From contig NZ_CP033896.1 in the NCBI RefSeq assembly GCF_003813965.1, forward strand, positions 372,001 to 436,000: a stretch of DNA of 64,000 bases. The letters run 5' to 3'. The notes under the pieces were generated by a model that was not told the DNA's origin, ran no database searches, and saw only the letters and a program-made list of their open reading frames with translations. The position numbers and the translations under genes are program-made. Shown in pieces: positions 9,598-21,713 of this stretch. Each line of letters starts with the position of its first letter. Position 1 is the stretch's first letter. This DNA comes from Corynebacterium choanae (GTDB lineage: Bacteria > Actinomycetota > Actinomycetes > Mycobacteriales > Mycobacteriaceae).

Positions 9598-10136
9598 CGG
9601 GGATCCTTTCGGATGGTGTCCGGCTGGTGGTCGGTGTGTTCGTCAAATGGTGGGGTGTCGTCGACGGCGAGGGGTTGTTCGAAGATGTGGGGGCCGAAGT
9701 TGTCGCCGTCTTTGGTGGTGCGGCCAGTGGTGGGGTCGGCGGAGGCGTCGTGGTCGGGGGCGGCAGATGCGACGGTGGGCCGGGCGGCGATGACTTTGTC
9801 TTCGGTGTCGTCGCTGACAATGTCGGCGGTGCGGTAGCGGTATTGCCGGTAGGCCAGGGCGGCGAGAAACGCCGTCATGGCCATGGTGATGACAATGGAG
9901 GTGAGGATCATTGCTTGGGCGAGCGGGTCGGCGTCGGCCGCGGAGATCAGGGAGCCGCGCCCCATGATGGGTGGGGCGCCGGCGGAGCCGCCGGCGGTGA
10001 GCACCAGCAGGTTGACTCCATTGCCGGCCAGCAAAAGCCCGAGGATCATTTTGGTCATTGCCCGGTCGAGCAGCAGATACATACCGCAGGCAAACAGCAC
10101 TCCGGCGGTCACGAGCAAAGTGAGGTTGGCGCTCAT
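9594..10136 (-). CDS. mrpC: Mrp cation/proton antiporter subunit C
   Basis: NuoK-like membrane subunit (180 aa) with three helices in the first 105 residues: 'LTLLVTAGVLFACGMYLLL', 'ILGLLLAGNGVNLLVLTAGG' and 'AMILTSIVITMAMTAFLAALAYR'. The 'GNGVNLLVL' and 'DPLAQAMILTSIVI' motifs are diagnostic of MrpC/MnhC. The 70-residue polar tail is longer than in most homologues (usual length about 115-130). Start and stop interlock with neighbours: its ATG shares one base with the TGA of mrpA (TGATG) and its stop overlaps mrpD by four bases. Confidence 0.94.
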   Translation of the reverse strand: MSANLTLLVTAGVLFACGMYLLLDRAMTKMILGLLLAGNGVNLLVLTAGGSAGAPPIMGRGSLISAADADPLAQAMILTSIVITMAMTAFLAALAYRQYRYRTADIVSDDTEDKVIAARPTVASAAPDHDASADPTTGRTTKDGDNFGPHIFEQPLAVDDTPPFDEHTDHQPDTIRKDPR

Positions 10137-13100
10137 CAGCGGTGTCCTCCTGTTGTAGGGGAAGCGGTGGGCTGCGGTGGATTGCCGGTGGCAGGCGGGG
10201 CAGGGGAAGTGTGTATCCCCGCAGCCGTTGATGGCGGGGCGGTGGTGTTGGTGGTGGTGCTGGTGCGGCGGCTGCGCCGCTGGGATTCGGCGTCGAGCCG
10301 GATACCGAGGGAGGACAAAATGTGGAGCACTAAACCGACAACGATAAGGAACACACCAATGTCGAGCACCATCGCCGAGACCACATGCAGTTCGCCGATC
10401 AGCGGCAGATGCAAGTCCACGACACTTGAGGTCAAGGGGGCTACACCGAAAAGCAGCGGGACAATGGTGGTGCCAGTGGCGATGACGAGGCCTGCGCCGA
10501 GCAGCGACGACGGGTTGACTGGCAGGGTTGCTTCAAGTTCGGCGGCACCGCCGGCGAGATAGCGCAGGGTCAACGCCAAACCGACGACCAGCCCGGCGGC
10601 GAAGCCGCCGCCGGGGCCGTTGTGTCCGGAGAAGAAGAAGTAGGCGGCAACGATGAGCATGGGGTGAAACAGCAGCCGGGCGGCAACATCGACCATCAGC
10701 TGCGGCCGATGCGGCCGGGTTTGCTGCCCGGGGCTCGCCACAGATGATGCGGCAAGGGTTTGTCCGGTACCAGGTGGGCTAGGTTGCCCCGCTGCCGGGT
10801 CAACCACCACATCAGACGTCAGCAGGGTTGCCCCATGGGTGGGCAGGGTGGGGCGTTTAGAGCGGCGGGTAAAAGGCCGGGTGCGATACACCAGGGAGGA
10901 CACGCCCACGGCCACCACTGCGAGCACGGAGATCTCCCCGAGGGTGTCGAAGGCTCGAATATCAACCAGCAGCACATTGACCGCATTCGCACCGTGGCCG
11001 ATCCGTTTCGCAAGATCGCCGATGACTGCCCCAACCGGGGTGTGCTCCCGCGCATTTGCGGCATACACCCCCAGTACAGTCACCATCAGTCCGCTGGCGG
11101 CTGCCAGCCATCCCCGCAGACGTGGATCATAGTCCGGGTCAACTGCGGGGGGACGGTGCGGCAATTTCCGCAGCAGCAACACCATCACCACCACGGTGAG
11201 TGTTTCCACGACCGCCTGGGTGAGCGCTAAATCGGGGGCACCATGCAGCGCAAACACCACAACCGTACCGAAGCCAGTCACCCCGACAACCAGCAGCGCA
11301 GAGAGACGATGCTGTGCCGCTGTGGCGGCAACAGCTGCGATCATCATCACTGCACACACCACTGCCTGGACGGGATGATCCCACAGCCGCAACGTCACCG
11401 GCGCCCGCTCCCCAAGGAGCAGCACGATCCCGGGCAGTGCCACAAACGTTGCCAAAATCACTGCCTCGTTGACTGGCAGCGACCCTTTCTGTGTGGAGGC
11501 GGTAATCCGCTGGGACACTAGCCGCAGCTGCTGCACAATCCACTCGTAGGCGTGATCGGCGCTGCCTAGTGCCGGTCGGGTGAACATCAACGTCCGAATC
11601 ACCCGCAGCTGGGATACAACGATCGCCCCGGTAGTAAACACCACCAGGGTTAAAGCCAGCGGCACTGTCCACCCGTGAAACAGGGCAATATGGCCAAGAT
11701 TGAAAGCCTCCCCGGCTGTCGAATCATTGCCATGGGCACCGGTAAACCGTTGTCTCACCGGTGGCTGTATCAGCTGTTCAACCAGCTGCGGCAGAATCCC
11801 GAAGAGCAGCGACAATCCGGCAACAATCGCCGGTGATGCCAGCAGCAGCACACCAGGACGGTGCACTGTGGCCGGATCGATAAGCCCCGCCGCGGCAGGA
11901 ACGGTATCTGCCGCAGATGGCTCTTGCCGTCTCCGCCCTGGATAGGCGACAAGCGACCGGCTGCCGAAGGCGCCAAGGAAAAAATATGCCGAATAGGCGA
12001 AGGTCAACACTGATCCGGCAACCACCGCAACAGTCATAGCAATCGCCGGCATACCAGCGAAAATCGGTTCCTCGACTACCGTTGCCAGCACTGCTTCTTT
12101 CGCGATGAACCCCACCGTCGGCGGCACCCCGGCCATCGAGAAACACGCCACTGCCGCAATGACCGCCGGAATCGGCAATAGCCGACCAAGGCCTTGCAGC
12201 CGCCGCAGATCACGGGTGCCTGTCGCATGATCAATTGCCCCAACCACCATAAAGAGCGCCGATTTGAAACAGGCGTGCGCAACCACGGTGAGCAACCCGG
12301 CCTGCATAGCCTGTGGTGAACCAATGGCAAACACTGCCACCATAAAACCTAATTGGCTGATCGTGCCGTAAGCCAACACCAGTTTTAAATCAAAGGCTTT
12401 CAGCGCCATCCACCCGCCCAGCAGCATGGTGAACAACCCCAGCGGAATGACAATCACATGCCACATCGGCCACTGGCTTGCCGTGGGCGCCAGCCGGGCA
12501 ATCAAATACACCCCAGCTTTCACCATCGCCGCCGAATGTAAATAGGCAGACACAGGTGTCGGTGCCGCCATCGCCTGCGGGAGCCAAAAATGCATTGGTG
12601 CCAGCGCCGACTTGGTGACAGCCCCGGCCAGCAAACACACCACCGCCACCTGCAGGGTGACCTGATCAAATGCATCTGCGGGAAGGGTTTCAAACTCGCT
12701 AAACCGCCAAATACCGTGGCCAACCCCCAACAGCACAATGCCGACGAGCATTGCCAGGCCCCCAGCCACCGTCACCATCAGCGCCTGGCCGGCGGCGCGG
12801 CGGGACGATGCACGCTCCCCGTAGTAGCCCACCAGCAGAAACGACAAAATTGAGGTGATTTCCCAAAAAATGTACATCACCAGCAGTGAATCGGCGATTA
12901 CCAGCCCAAACATGGCGGCAGCAAATGCCACCATTTGTGCCCCAAAGAGGGTTAGACGGCGGGCAACCTGGTCAAAATAGCCGGCGGTGTAGCACAACAC
13001 CAGCCCGCCCACCGTCAACACGATCAGCGCAAACACGGAAGCCAGCCCGTCCATGCGGAAATCGAGGGACAGATGCGCCTGCGGCATCCAGTCATAGGTT

Positions 13101-13273
13101 GCTGTCGGTGGCTGGTCGCCGGTGAAGAGCCCTGCGCCGATTGCCTGCAGCAGCCATCCGGCACAGGCAAATAGGGCAAGGGCTGCAACGATGAACCCGT
13201 AGCGTCCACATGTGCGAACCAATAGCGGCATCACCACAGCGGTAACGGTTACAACACCCAAAATCGTCAACAT
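10136..13273 (-). CDS. mrpA: Mrp cation/proton antiporter subunit A, fused A-B type
   Basis: First and largest Mrp subunit (1045 aa), related to complex I NuoL. The core has 'YIFWEITSILSFLLVGYY' (conserved Glu), 'VTKSALAPMHFWLPQAMAAPTPVSAYLHSAAMVKAGVYL' and 'LAYGTISQLGFMV'. Around residues 640-790 lie the extra MrpA C-terminal helices. From about 840 ('MVDVAARLLFHPMLIVAAYFFFSGHNGPGGGFAAGLVVGLAL') the protein is MrpB-like, so A and B are fused, in keeping with the six-gene A-C-D-E-F-G operons of corynebacteria. The last 50 residues are Thr/Pro-rich. ATG 13273 has no strong ribosome site. The complex exports Na+ in exchange for H+ and supports alkaline and salt tolerance. Confidence 0.95.
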   Translation of the reverse strand: MLTILGVVTVTAVVMPLLVRTCGRYGFIVAALALFACAGWLLQAIGAGLFTGDQPPTATYDWMPQAHLSLDFRMDGLASVFALIVLTVGGLVLCYTAGYFDQVARRLTLFGAQMVAFAAAMFGLVIADSLLVMYIFWEITSILSFLLVGYYGERASSRRAAGQALMVTVAGGLAMLVGIVLLGVGHGIWRFSEFETLPADAFDQVTLQVAVVCLLAGAVTKSALAPMHFWLPQAMAAPTPVSAYLHSAAMVKAGVYLIARLAPTASQWPMWHVIVIPLGLFTMLLGGWMALKAFDLKLVLAYGTISQLGFMVAVFAIGSPQAMQAGLLTVVAHACFKSALFMVVGAIDHATGTRDLRRLQGLGRLLPIPAVIAAVACFSMAGVPPTVGFIAKEAVLATVVEEPIFAGMPAIAMTVAVVAGSVLTFAYSAYFFLGAFGSRSLVAYPGRRRQEPSAADTVPAAAGLIDPATVHRPGVLLLASPAIVAGLSLLFGILPQLVEQLIQPPVRQRFTGAHGNDSTAGEAFNLGHIALFHGWTVPLALTLVVFTTGAIVVSQLRVIRTLMFTRPALGSADHAYEWIVQQLRLVSQRITASTQKGSLPVNEAVILATFVALPGIVLLLGERAPVTLRLWDHPVQAVVCAVMMIAAVAATAAQHRLSALLVVGVTGFGTVVVFALHGAPDLALTQAVVETLTVVVMVLLLRKLPHRPPAVDPDYDPRLRGWLAAASGLMVTVLGVYAANAREHTPVGAVIGDLAKRIGHGANAVNVLLVDIRAFDTLGEISVLAVVAVGVSSLVYRTRPFTRRSKRPTLPTHGATLLTSDVVVDPAAGQPSPPGTGQTLAASSVASPGQQTRPHRPQLMVDVAARLLFHPMLIVAAYFFFSGHNGPGGGFAAGLVVGLALTLRYLAGGAAELEATLPVNPSSLLGAGLVIATGTTIVPLLFGVAPLTSSVVDLHLPLIGELHVVSAMVLDIGVFLIVVGLVLHILSSLGIRLDAESQRRSRRTSTTTNTTAPPSTAAGIHTSPAPPATGNPPQPTASPTTGGHR

Positions 13274-13769
13274 CGCGCCACCTACTTACCGCCATACCCG
13301 CATCAGCATCACGCCGCGGCGGCTGCCACACATCAGGTGGGTGTTGCAGACCACGGCAATTTCAATTCCCAATGATGACATGAATTCGCCACAGTTGCCT
13401 ATTACAGCGCAAACCCCAGCCACCCCAACAGCAACCCGTCCAGCCCGAATTTCAACCCGCCCATGACGGCAGCCGAACACTGCCCAGACCCCGTCCGGTA
13501 ACAACTGTTGCGATAAATTATTCTCACCAAACCGGCAGCGTGACACATGCTGTCGTGTTTTCTGCCGCGGCGCGAGTCATTGAGCAGGAAAGACAACACC
13601 ACGATCCACCGGAAGTAGTTTTCCAACGCTGCATAGCTGACAACGCTCAAACATATCCGATGGATCGTGTTGCAGATTCCCGGCACCTGCGGCTGGTTGC
13701 TGTACCTACCAGCCGTTGGCTGCTGTATCAATCGCACACAGCGCCGCGAGGTGCAGGTTCCTGCGGTGA
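13274..13769. other. Spacer upstream of the mrp operon
   Basis: About 500 bases between the start of mrpA and the stop of the peptidase gene, both on the minus strand. It must hold the mrp promoter, but I could not assign one with confidence. No open frame here resembles a protein. Confidence 0.4.
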
Positions 13770-15179
13770 TTAGTCCTGGCTGCCGTAGCGCAGCAGGAAG
13801 AGTGCTTCAGCGGTGGCGATGGATTCGATCTCGGCGGGGGAGACTGATTCGTTTGCTGAGTGGATCGCGCATTGAGGTTCCTCCACCCCGTAGAGGGCGA
13901 TAGCAGCGTTTGGATGCAGCTCCTGGAGGGCGGTGGTCAGCGGAATGGATCCACCCGAGCCGATTGCCACCGTCTCCTTATCGTCGAAGGCTTGGGACAT
14001 GGCGGTGGAGAGAATCTCAGCAACCGGTCCTTCCGTCGTGCCTTGGAATGGCGGGTTCACATCAACGATCGTGACTTCCGCCTGGGCGCCCCATGGGATG
14101 TGCCGTGCAACGTGTGCTTTGAGCGCTTCAGCAGTTGCTTGTGCATCCATGCCGGCAGGTACCCGCAGATTGAGGCGGGCGCTGGCAGTGTGCGGCACCG
14201 CATTGACTGCATCCTCTACCGGGGTGGAGGTGAAGCCAATGACAGTGACTGCGGGACGGGCCCACACCAGATCGGCTGGTGTGGCATCGTCACCACCGAG
14301 CACTGCAACCCCGTCGAGCACACCTGCGTCGGCGGCGAAAGTTTCCTTGTTGTAGGGGGCGCCTGTCCAGCGGCCAGAGCAGTCAACCCCGTCGATGGTG
14401 GTTGCCCCGGTGGCGGGATCTTTCAGGGTTGCCAGTGATTGCATCAATGCAGCAACCGCATCAGGTGCCGCACCGCCGAAACTTCCCGAATGGACTGCAT
14501 GCTGCATGGTGTTGACGGTGACATCAACCAGTGCCCCACCACGGAGCGAAGTCGTCAGGGTTGGCACACCGACGGCCACACCACCTGTGTCGACGATCAT
14601 AATGGCGTCAGCAGCAACCAGTTCAGGTTGTTCGTGAATCAGGTCGTGCAGCCCTTCGCCGCCCCGTTCTTCACTGCCTTCAATGAGCAGGGTAATACCC
14701 ACACCAGTGTCGCCGAAGTGGTGCAGTGCCCGCAGCGCGGCAAAGTGCGCCACCACATTGCCCTTACAGTCCGCGGCGCCTCGGCCATACCAGCGGCCGT
14801 CCCGCTCGGTGAGCTCGAGCGGATCGGAGATCCACGCATCGCGATCAGGAACAGGCACCACGTCATAGTGGCAGTAGAGCAGCACGGTGGGTTGGTTGTT
14901 TTTCGGTGCGCGGTGGGCAACGATCGCCGTTGACCCGTCGCTGGTGTCAAACGTTTTCGTGACAAACCCCATGTTGAGCTCGTCGATGCTTGCCACCAGC
15001 AGATCGACAGCCTGCTGCCGGTCGGCAGCGGTGTCGGTCTCCCCGTGGACGGTGTAGAGCGCAACCAGCTTGGCCAGCTCTGCAAACAGGTCGTTGCGCT
15101 GCGCGTGAATAAAGTCTTTCACTGCCGCCGGGGTAGCCGATGAGGCAGTGTTGGATGGGCGTTGATTTGAAGTACTCAT
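13770..15179 (-). CDS. M20 family metallopeptidase (dipeptidase)
   Basis: Cytosolic zinc peptidase (469 aa from ATG 15179) of the M20/ArgE/DapE/CPG2 family. The metal and catalytic residues are visible in order: His in 'LLYCHYDVVPVPD', bridging Asp in 'GRGAADCKGNVV', catalytic and metal Glu in 'IEGSEERGGEG', Asp in 'MIVDTGG', and the last metal His in 'CAIHSANE'. A dimerisation lid separates the two halves of the catalytic domain. The family usually hydrolyses dipeptides or N-acyl amino acids; the substrate is not evident. A longer frame to 15272 exists but lacks family likeness. The gene is divergent from groEL and its start lies 86 bases from a CIRCE operator, so heat-shock control of this peptidase is possible. 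Confidence 0.92.
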   Translation of the reverse strand: MSTSNQRPSNTASSATPAAVKDFIHAQRNDLFAELAKLVALYTVHGETDTAADRQQAVDLLVASIDELNMGFVTKTFDTSDGSTAIVAHRAPKNNQPTVLLYCHYDVVPVPDRDAWISDPLELTERDGRWYGRGAADCKGNVVAHFAALRALHHFGDTGVGITLLIEGSEERGGEGLHDLIHEQPELVAADAIMIVDTGGVAVGVPTLTTSLRGGALVDVTVNTMQHAVHSGSFGGAAPDAVAALMQSLATLKDPATGATTIDGVDCSGRWTGAPYNKETFAADAGVLDGVAVLGGDDATPADLVWARPAVTVIGFTSTPVEDAVNAVPHTASARLNLRVPAGMDAQATAEALKAHVARHIPWGAQAEVTIVDVNPPFQGTTEGPVAEILSTAMSQAFDDKETVAIGSGGSIPLTTALQELHPNAAIALYGVEEPQCAIHSANESVSPAEIESIATAEALFLLRYGSQD

Positions 15180-17659
<2,480 letters not shown>

Positions 17660-18757
17660 TCCGCCACCTTCGGAAACCGCCAAATCTGCCGGTGATCACA
17701 GCAGCAGGCCGTTGCGCGTTGCGTGAGTTTCCCTGCTCGTGACAGGTTGTGCACACCTGCTACCGGCGGCGTGTTTCCAGCGAAAGATGTGTATGCGCGC
17801 CAGCTGCTCCCGTGTGGAGTAGCTGGCGCGTTGTGTATTTCGGCGCCCGCGTTCCCTGCTGCACAGCCTCGTCACAGAGCCAAGCGTGTCGTGGAGAGGA
17901 TTCCGTTTTTTTCGGGGGATACCTACCTGAGTTTTACCAAGGTTGCAGTCACGCATTGTGGGGGAAGTCGGTGCACGGTGTGCTGCATCAGGGTTGGAGC
18001 CTTCAGTAGCACCAGATTGGGGCGGTTGGTGCTGCGACACTGGCAGCAGCTTCAGTAAACCCAAACGGGGGCAAAATTCTCAGTTTCAATTGAAAGAAAT
18101 CTTATCTATCACGGGTGTATTAGCTGGCCCGGCAGGCAGTGTGGGGATGCCGGGTCAATGCAATAAACCCCCGGTACCAGCAGTGCTACGTCCATCTTCC
18201 CGGATGGTTGCAGGAACCCCGCGCCGAAACACATGCCGTCATTGGCGGATTTCCGGCGCTTCGGATTTGTCTTTTGCTGTGGATTTTTTTAGCGATTTCC
18301 GGCATTCTATCGACCAACGACTCAGCAGCATGTGTGCTGTTGTCGATTGATACAGCATGTCATTTATTGATGCTTCGAAACCATCAGTGTGATCGCCTTA
18401 CCAATGGGAAGAGTCAAGCGATCAGCGTTTTCGTACGTCTGGATTACTAGCAGTGTTGCCCATGCCTGGGGTCTGCAACATTCCAAGCATCGCCTCATAG
18501 TGACGTGCTTGTCGGAAGGAACACATTACAACCTGGGCGAGGATGCTCGCAGTACAGCAGCAGCAAGTGTGTCTCGGTTTAGAGATATGCAAGTGGCCAG
18601 CTTGTGCAAGTGCGCATCGTTAGCCTCACATGACGGTCTCTGCAGCCAAGGGAACGTTACAAGGTGATGGTTGCAGCAGCATCAGCACGCTGTTGCAACT
18701 ATGCCGGGCCTGGTTACCGCTGCGCTTAGGGATTGTCGGAAGGGACACCACACGTTG
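17660..18757. other. 1.1-kb spacer downstream of groEL
   Basis: No supportable gene. A strong terminator-like hairpin lies at 17796-17830. The second half (about 18060-18760) is visibly lower in GC and contains another small inverted repeat (CAGCA-TGTG-TGCTG, near 18325). The promoter of the surface-protein gene must lie here, but I could not place it securely. Confidence 0.5.
17796..17830 (+). terminator. Terminator-like hairpin after groEL
   Basis: CGCGCCAGCTGCTCC pairs with GGAGTAGCTGGCGCG across a five-base loop: 15 pairs with one G-T wobble. It is followed by TTGTGTATTT, a moderate T-rich stretch, 137 bases after the groEL stop. Confidence 0.75.
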
Positions 18758-20737
18758 ATGAAATCACCTCACGTCCGCAAGATTGGACTGTTAGCGAACG
18801 GCTCTCGCGTAAAGGTCATTGCTGCTGTTTGCTCAGTAGCGTTGGCAATGCCTGCAGTCGCCGCGGTTGATACCCCGTTTGCTCCTGCTCCACAAGCGCA
18901 TGCTGGTACCGCAGTAGCCGACGCTTGGCCAATTCCGGCAGAAGTTGGCACTGTCAGCGCAGCCCGCAAGGGTAAGGTGCTGCAAACCGACGTTCGTTAC
19001 GGCGGCCTTGTTGCGCCTGATGTGGTGCGGCTACAGGTGGCATATCGTGCTTCACTCGATCCAGGAGCCGAATGGCTGTATCTGAAGTTTGACGATCAAT
19101 TCGCCAAACATATCGTGAGTATTGACGGCCGGTCCAATAAACCAAAGGTTGGGAGCTACGTCCGTTACTTCGAAAAGGTTGACGCCAATTCTAAAGACGG
19201 TGTGAACTTTGACGGTTCGTCCACAGCTAATCCTGATCCGTACGCCAAGACCGCCGACGGGACGATTTGGCGCGTTCTGAACTCCTTTAAGGGTGCGCAC
19301 GCGCCAAACGCGTTGCAATCCGACCAGTTCTATCGCGGTGCGCTGAGCGGTAACTGGGGGCTGTTCGGGCGGCTGAGCCTGTCCGTCGACAACCGGGTGG
19401 CGGAGATCAATGTGCACCTGGACAAGCCAGTGAGCGAGATCATTAAGTCAGATGGTGCTCGGTCGACGGTGTATGCCCGCTGGCAGTCCAACCGGAGTAG
19501 TGGCCTCGAGCCACTGTTGTTTAAGGGCGTTTTCGAGGAAAGCCCCGACAAGGGTGCAACGATTGACCTCAACGAAACCAATATCGGCGAAGACGACCTC
19601 TCCAGCGTTACCACCTGGATTCAGGGTGTCGCTCGGATGAGCCTGAAAAACACCAACAACAATGTGTATGTCGGGGAAGGTGGGAAAACATCGGCACCTG
19701 CAGGTACGAGCGTTGTTCGGGCTAGTCACTCAGCCCTGTACAACGTAACTTATAACGGGATCGCTGACTCGAAGCCTTATCGGGTAAAGCTGCATGTAGA
19801 TCCAACGGTGCTCGCGAATTTGGCCGATAATACCGTGCACGTCTGGCGCCCCGCTCTGGCCGCTGATACGGACAATAATAGGGCGGCGGAGCCAGTGATC
19901 TCGATTCCAGTCGACAAATTTGATGACAACGGTGATGTTTGGATTGCTCCAGATAATCCGATGAACGCGGACAACTATGTTCGCGCCAACGTGGCACAGT
20001 ACATTTCCAAGAACAACTCATTGGACTTCGCTGGCGCGCTCGTCGTTGACATGGTCGTCAAGGATAGCTTCTTAGAGGATACGAACGCTGTCGCCAAGGT
20101 ACCCAAGGATTCCGTAATTGTGGAGTTCTTCAAGTCCGGCAAGGACAATGAACAGCTTCCGGTGCCGAACTCCCGTGCCAGCGCTCCACTACTAAATCAC
20201 AGCCTTGTCGACACCGATAATGACGGTATCCCTGATGTAACCGACACCGATGATGACAACGACGGTAACTCGGATAACAACGGCGGCAACGACGGTAACT
20301 CGGGTGGCAACGGCGGCAACGGCGGTAACTCGGATAACAACGGCGGCAACGGCGGCAACTCGGATAACAACGGCGGCAACGGCGGTAACTCGGGTGGCAA
20401 CGGCGGTAACTCGGGTGGCACCGGCGACACTGGTGACACCAATGACAAGGGCGGCCGTGGTCTTTCCTCTGCGGTGATCAACGCCAACAGCACTTCGTCG
20501 AATTCTTCTGCTGCCGGCATTATCCCGATTCTGCTGGTGCTCGGGGCACTTGGTGCTGTCATCGGGTTCGCTGGAAACAGCGGATCCGCTGGTGGGGCGA
20601 TTGTAGCCGGTGGCGGTATGGACGTTCCACTGCGTGACCAACTCTTGCGCCAAGGATTCCCGAAGAATATCGCGGACTTTTTGGCTAGCGCTGCCTGGAA
20701 CTTGGGCTATCGCACACAGCAGCAAAATGACCAGTAG
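18758..20737 (+). CDS. Secreted, membrane-anchored surface protein with calcium-type Asp motif and Gly/Asn/Ser repeats
   Basis: About 660 aa; no family is recognised for the main body. ATG 18758 is preferred because it opens a proper signal peptide ('KVIAAVCSVALAMPAVA' with cleavage near residue 36-50) and has GGAAGGGA 12 bases upstream; a TTG at 18671 would add 29 residues. The body (about 55-480) is rich in beta-type sequence with many Asp/Asn. At about 484-497 comes 'DTDNDGIPDVTDTDDDNDG', which matches thrombospondin type-3 calcium motifs. Then a Gly/Asn/Ser repeat stretch (to about 560), a hydrophobic helix near 585-606 ('AGIIPILLVLGALGAVIGFAG') and a 45-residue tail. There is no LPxTG motif. 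A surface protein held by its C-terminal helix is the best reading. Its place between groEL and the porins suggests an envelope role; function unknown. Confidence 0.85.
   Translation: MKSPHVRKIGLLANGSRVKVIAAVCSVALAMPAVAAVDTPFAPAPQAHAGTAVADAWPIPAEVGTVSAARKGKVLQTDVRYGGLVAPDVVRLQVAYRASLDPGAEWLYLKFDDQFAKHIVSIDGRSNKPKVGSYVRYFEKVDANSKDGVNFDGSSTANPDPYAKTADGTIWRVLNSFKGAHAPNALQSDQFYRGALSGNWGLFGRLSLSVDNRVAEINVHLDKPVSEIIKSDGARSTVYARWQSNRSSGLEPLLFKGVFEESPDKGATIDLNETNIGEDDLSSVTTWIQGVARMSLKNTNNNVYVGEGGKTSAPAGTSVVRASHSALYNVTYNGIADSKPYRVKLHVDPTVLANLADNTVHVWRPALAADTDNNRAAEPVISIPVDKFDDNGDVWIAPDNPMNADNYVRANVAQYISKNNSLDFAGALVVDMVVKDSFLEDTNAVAKVPKDSVIVEFFKSGKDNEQLPVPNSRASAPLLNHSLVDTDNDGIPDVTDTDDDNDGNSDNNGGNDGNSGGNGGNGGNSDNNGGNGGNSDNNGGNGGNSGGNGGNSGGTGDTGDTNDKGGRGLSSAVINANSTSSNSSAAGIIPILLVLGALGAVIGFAGNSGSAGGAIVAGGGMDVPLRDQLLRQGFPKNIADFLASAAWNLGYRTQQQNDQ
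20261..20410 (+). repeat. Five tandem 30-base units in the surface-protein gene
   Basis: Five consecutive 30-base units begin at 20261, 20291, 20321, 20351 and 20381. Each encodes ten residues, in two alternating forms, (G/D)GNSDNNGGN and (G/D)GNSGGNGGN. Differences are mostly single synonymous bases plus a GATAAC/GGTGGC switch. The stretch follows the Asp-rich calcium-type motif and would form a flexible spacer. Confidence 0.93.
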
Positions 20738-20750
20738 CCCATATTGGGCT
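20736..20750 (+). terminator. Small hairpin at the stop of the surface-protein gene
   Basis: AGCCCA-TAT-TGGGCT, six perfect pairs, overlaps the TAG stop and is followed by GTTGCTT. It is short, so it may only contribute to mRNA end formation. Confidence 0.4.
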
Positions 20751-20926
20751 GTTGCTTGAGCTTTCTGATCCTGTGGCGGAGCGCCAGTGCCCGGACTCTC
20801 CCGGAATGAGCACTTCTCGACTGGGTTTTGCCAGATGAGCTTCGCCACTGTTGCGGTGCCCACTATGCGGGATCGGAGCAAGCTCTTTGGTGCACACATA
20901 GCTGTGGCCACAATTGAAAAAGCACT

Positions 20927-20984
20927 CTCATCCCATCGGTGATCTGCGCTGCAATGTTGCACCGCACCCGGTGGGATGAGTTTT
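20927..20984 (+). terminator. Terminator-like long-loop hairpin
   Basis: CTCATCCCA (20927-20935) pairs perfectly with TGGGATGAG (20972-20980), extended inward by imperfect CGG/CCG pairing, and is followed at once by TTTT. It lies 190 bases after the surface-protein stop. Confidence 0.55.
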
Positions 20985-21670
20985 GTCCCAAGCGCTACAT
21001 GGACGTTTGTGGGTTGGTTATTTTTGCATCGGCTGCGCTTCCCAGAAACGGTGTCGTTTCAAACAGTCGCCAAAATGGAAGCAATGCCACGGCCGGCTCT
21101 GTGGTGTGGGTCGGGTCACTTCCGGCGGTGGCTCTTTGGAGCAAGCACCAATCCCGGCAGTTAGCATCGACGATTTGGTGCTGCGCCACAAGTAGGGCTC
21201 TTCAACGAATGAGTCGGTATTGTTCCTAAACCAGCCGGTGCGCTGCATAAAGATAGAGTTGGCAAGAAAAACAACAGACACGTTTTACGCCCCCTGGTTG
21301 CAGTGGATTGTTTTGCTGCGCGCTTACTGTTTCCCCGGGGTGCACGGGTGCCAGGCTTAGGGGGAATATCGTGAGCATGAAAAGACCAGATCACAGCCCG
21401 ATTACAGATGAAGAAACCCTGATGGTGGATGAGGGTAACTGAAGCTCAAATAAAGTATCACCTATGGTAAGTTAGCGCCGAACCATTCACCGGCGGCACA
21501 TTGCGTGTTTTCGCACCCACCGGGTGGGACTTGCGTTCATGGATTCTTTGCAATGCTTGGGATACACCTTGGAGCGCGCAACGCTGATCGTTTCAGCACC
21601 GTTGCAAGCCAAGCGCCGCCGCGTTCCGGTGGATGGGGACTTACTGACAAAGTTTTCAAGAAAAACGACG

Positions 21671-21691
21671 CACAAGTCATTTCAACTTGTG
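21671..21691 (+). promoter_or_regulatory. Hairpin in the leader of the lipoprotein gene
   Basis: CACAAGT-CATTTCA-ACTTGTG, seven perfect pairs, ends ten bases before the AAGGAG ribosome site of the lipoprotein gene. It resembles in position the leader hairpins of porH. It could stabilise the mRNA or modulate initiation. Confidence 0.5.
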
Positions 21692-21713
21692 TTCGATCAC
21701 AAGGAGAAAAACA

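Larger units (their letters stand above)
20738..21713. other. Spacer between surface protein and lipoprotein
   Basis: Nearly 1 kb without a supportable gene. It contains the small hairpin at 20736-20750, a terminator-like inverted repeat at 20927-20984, and a 5' UTR-type hairpin at 21671-21691 directly before the lipoprotein gene. Confidence 0.5.

Noticed and set aside
20209..20440. Tandem repeats as a possible CRISPR array
   Set aside because: Repeats are contiguous, in frame and coding, with no spacers.
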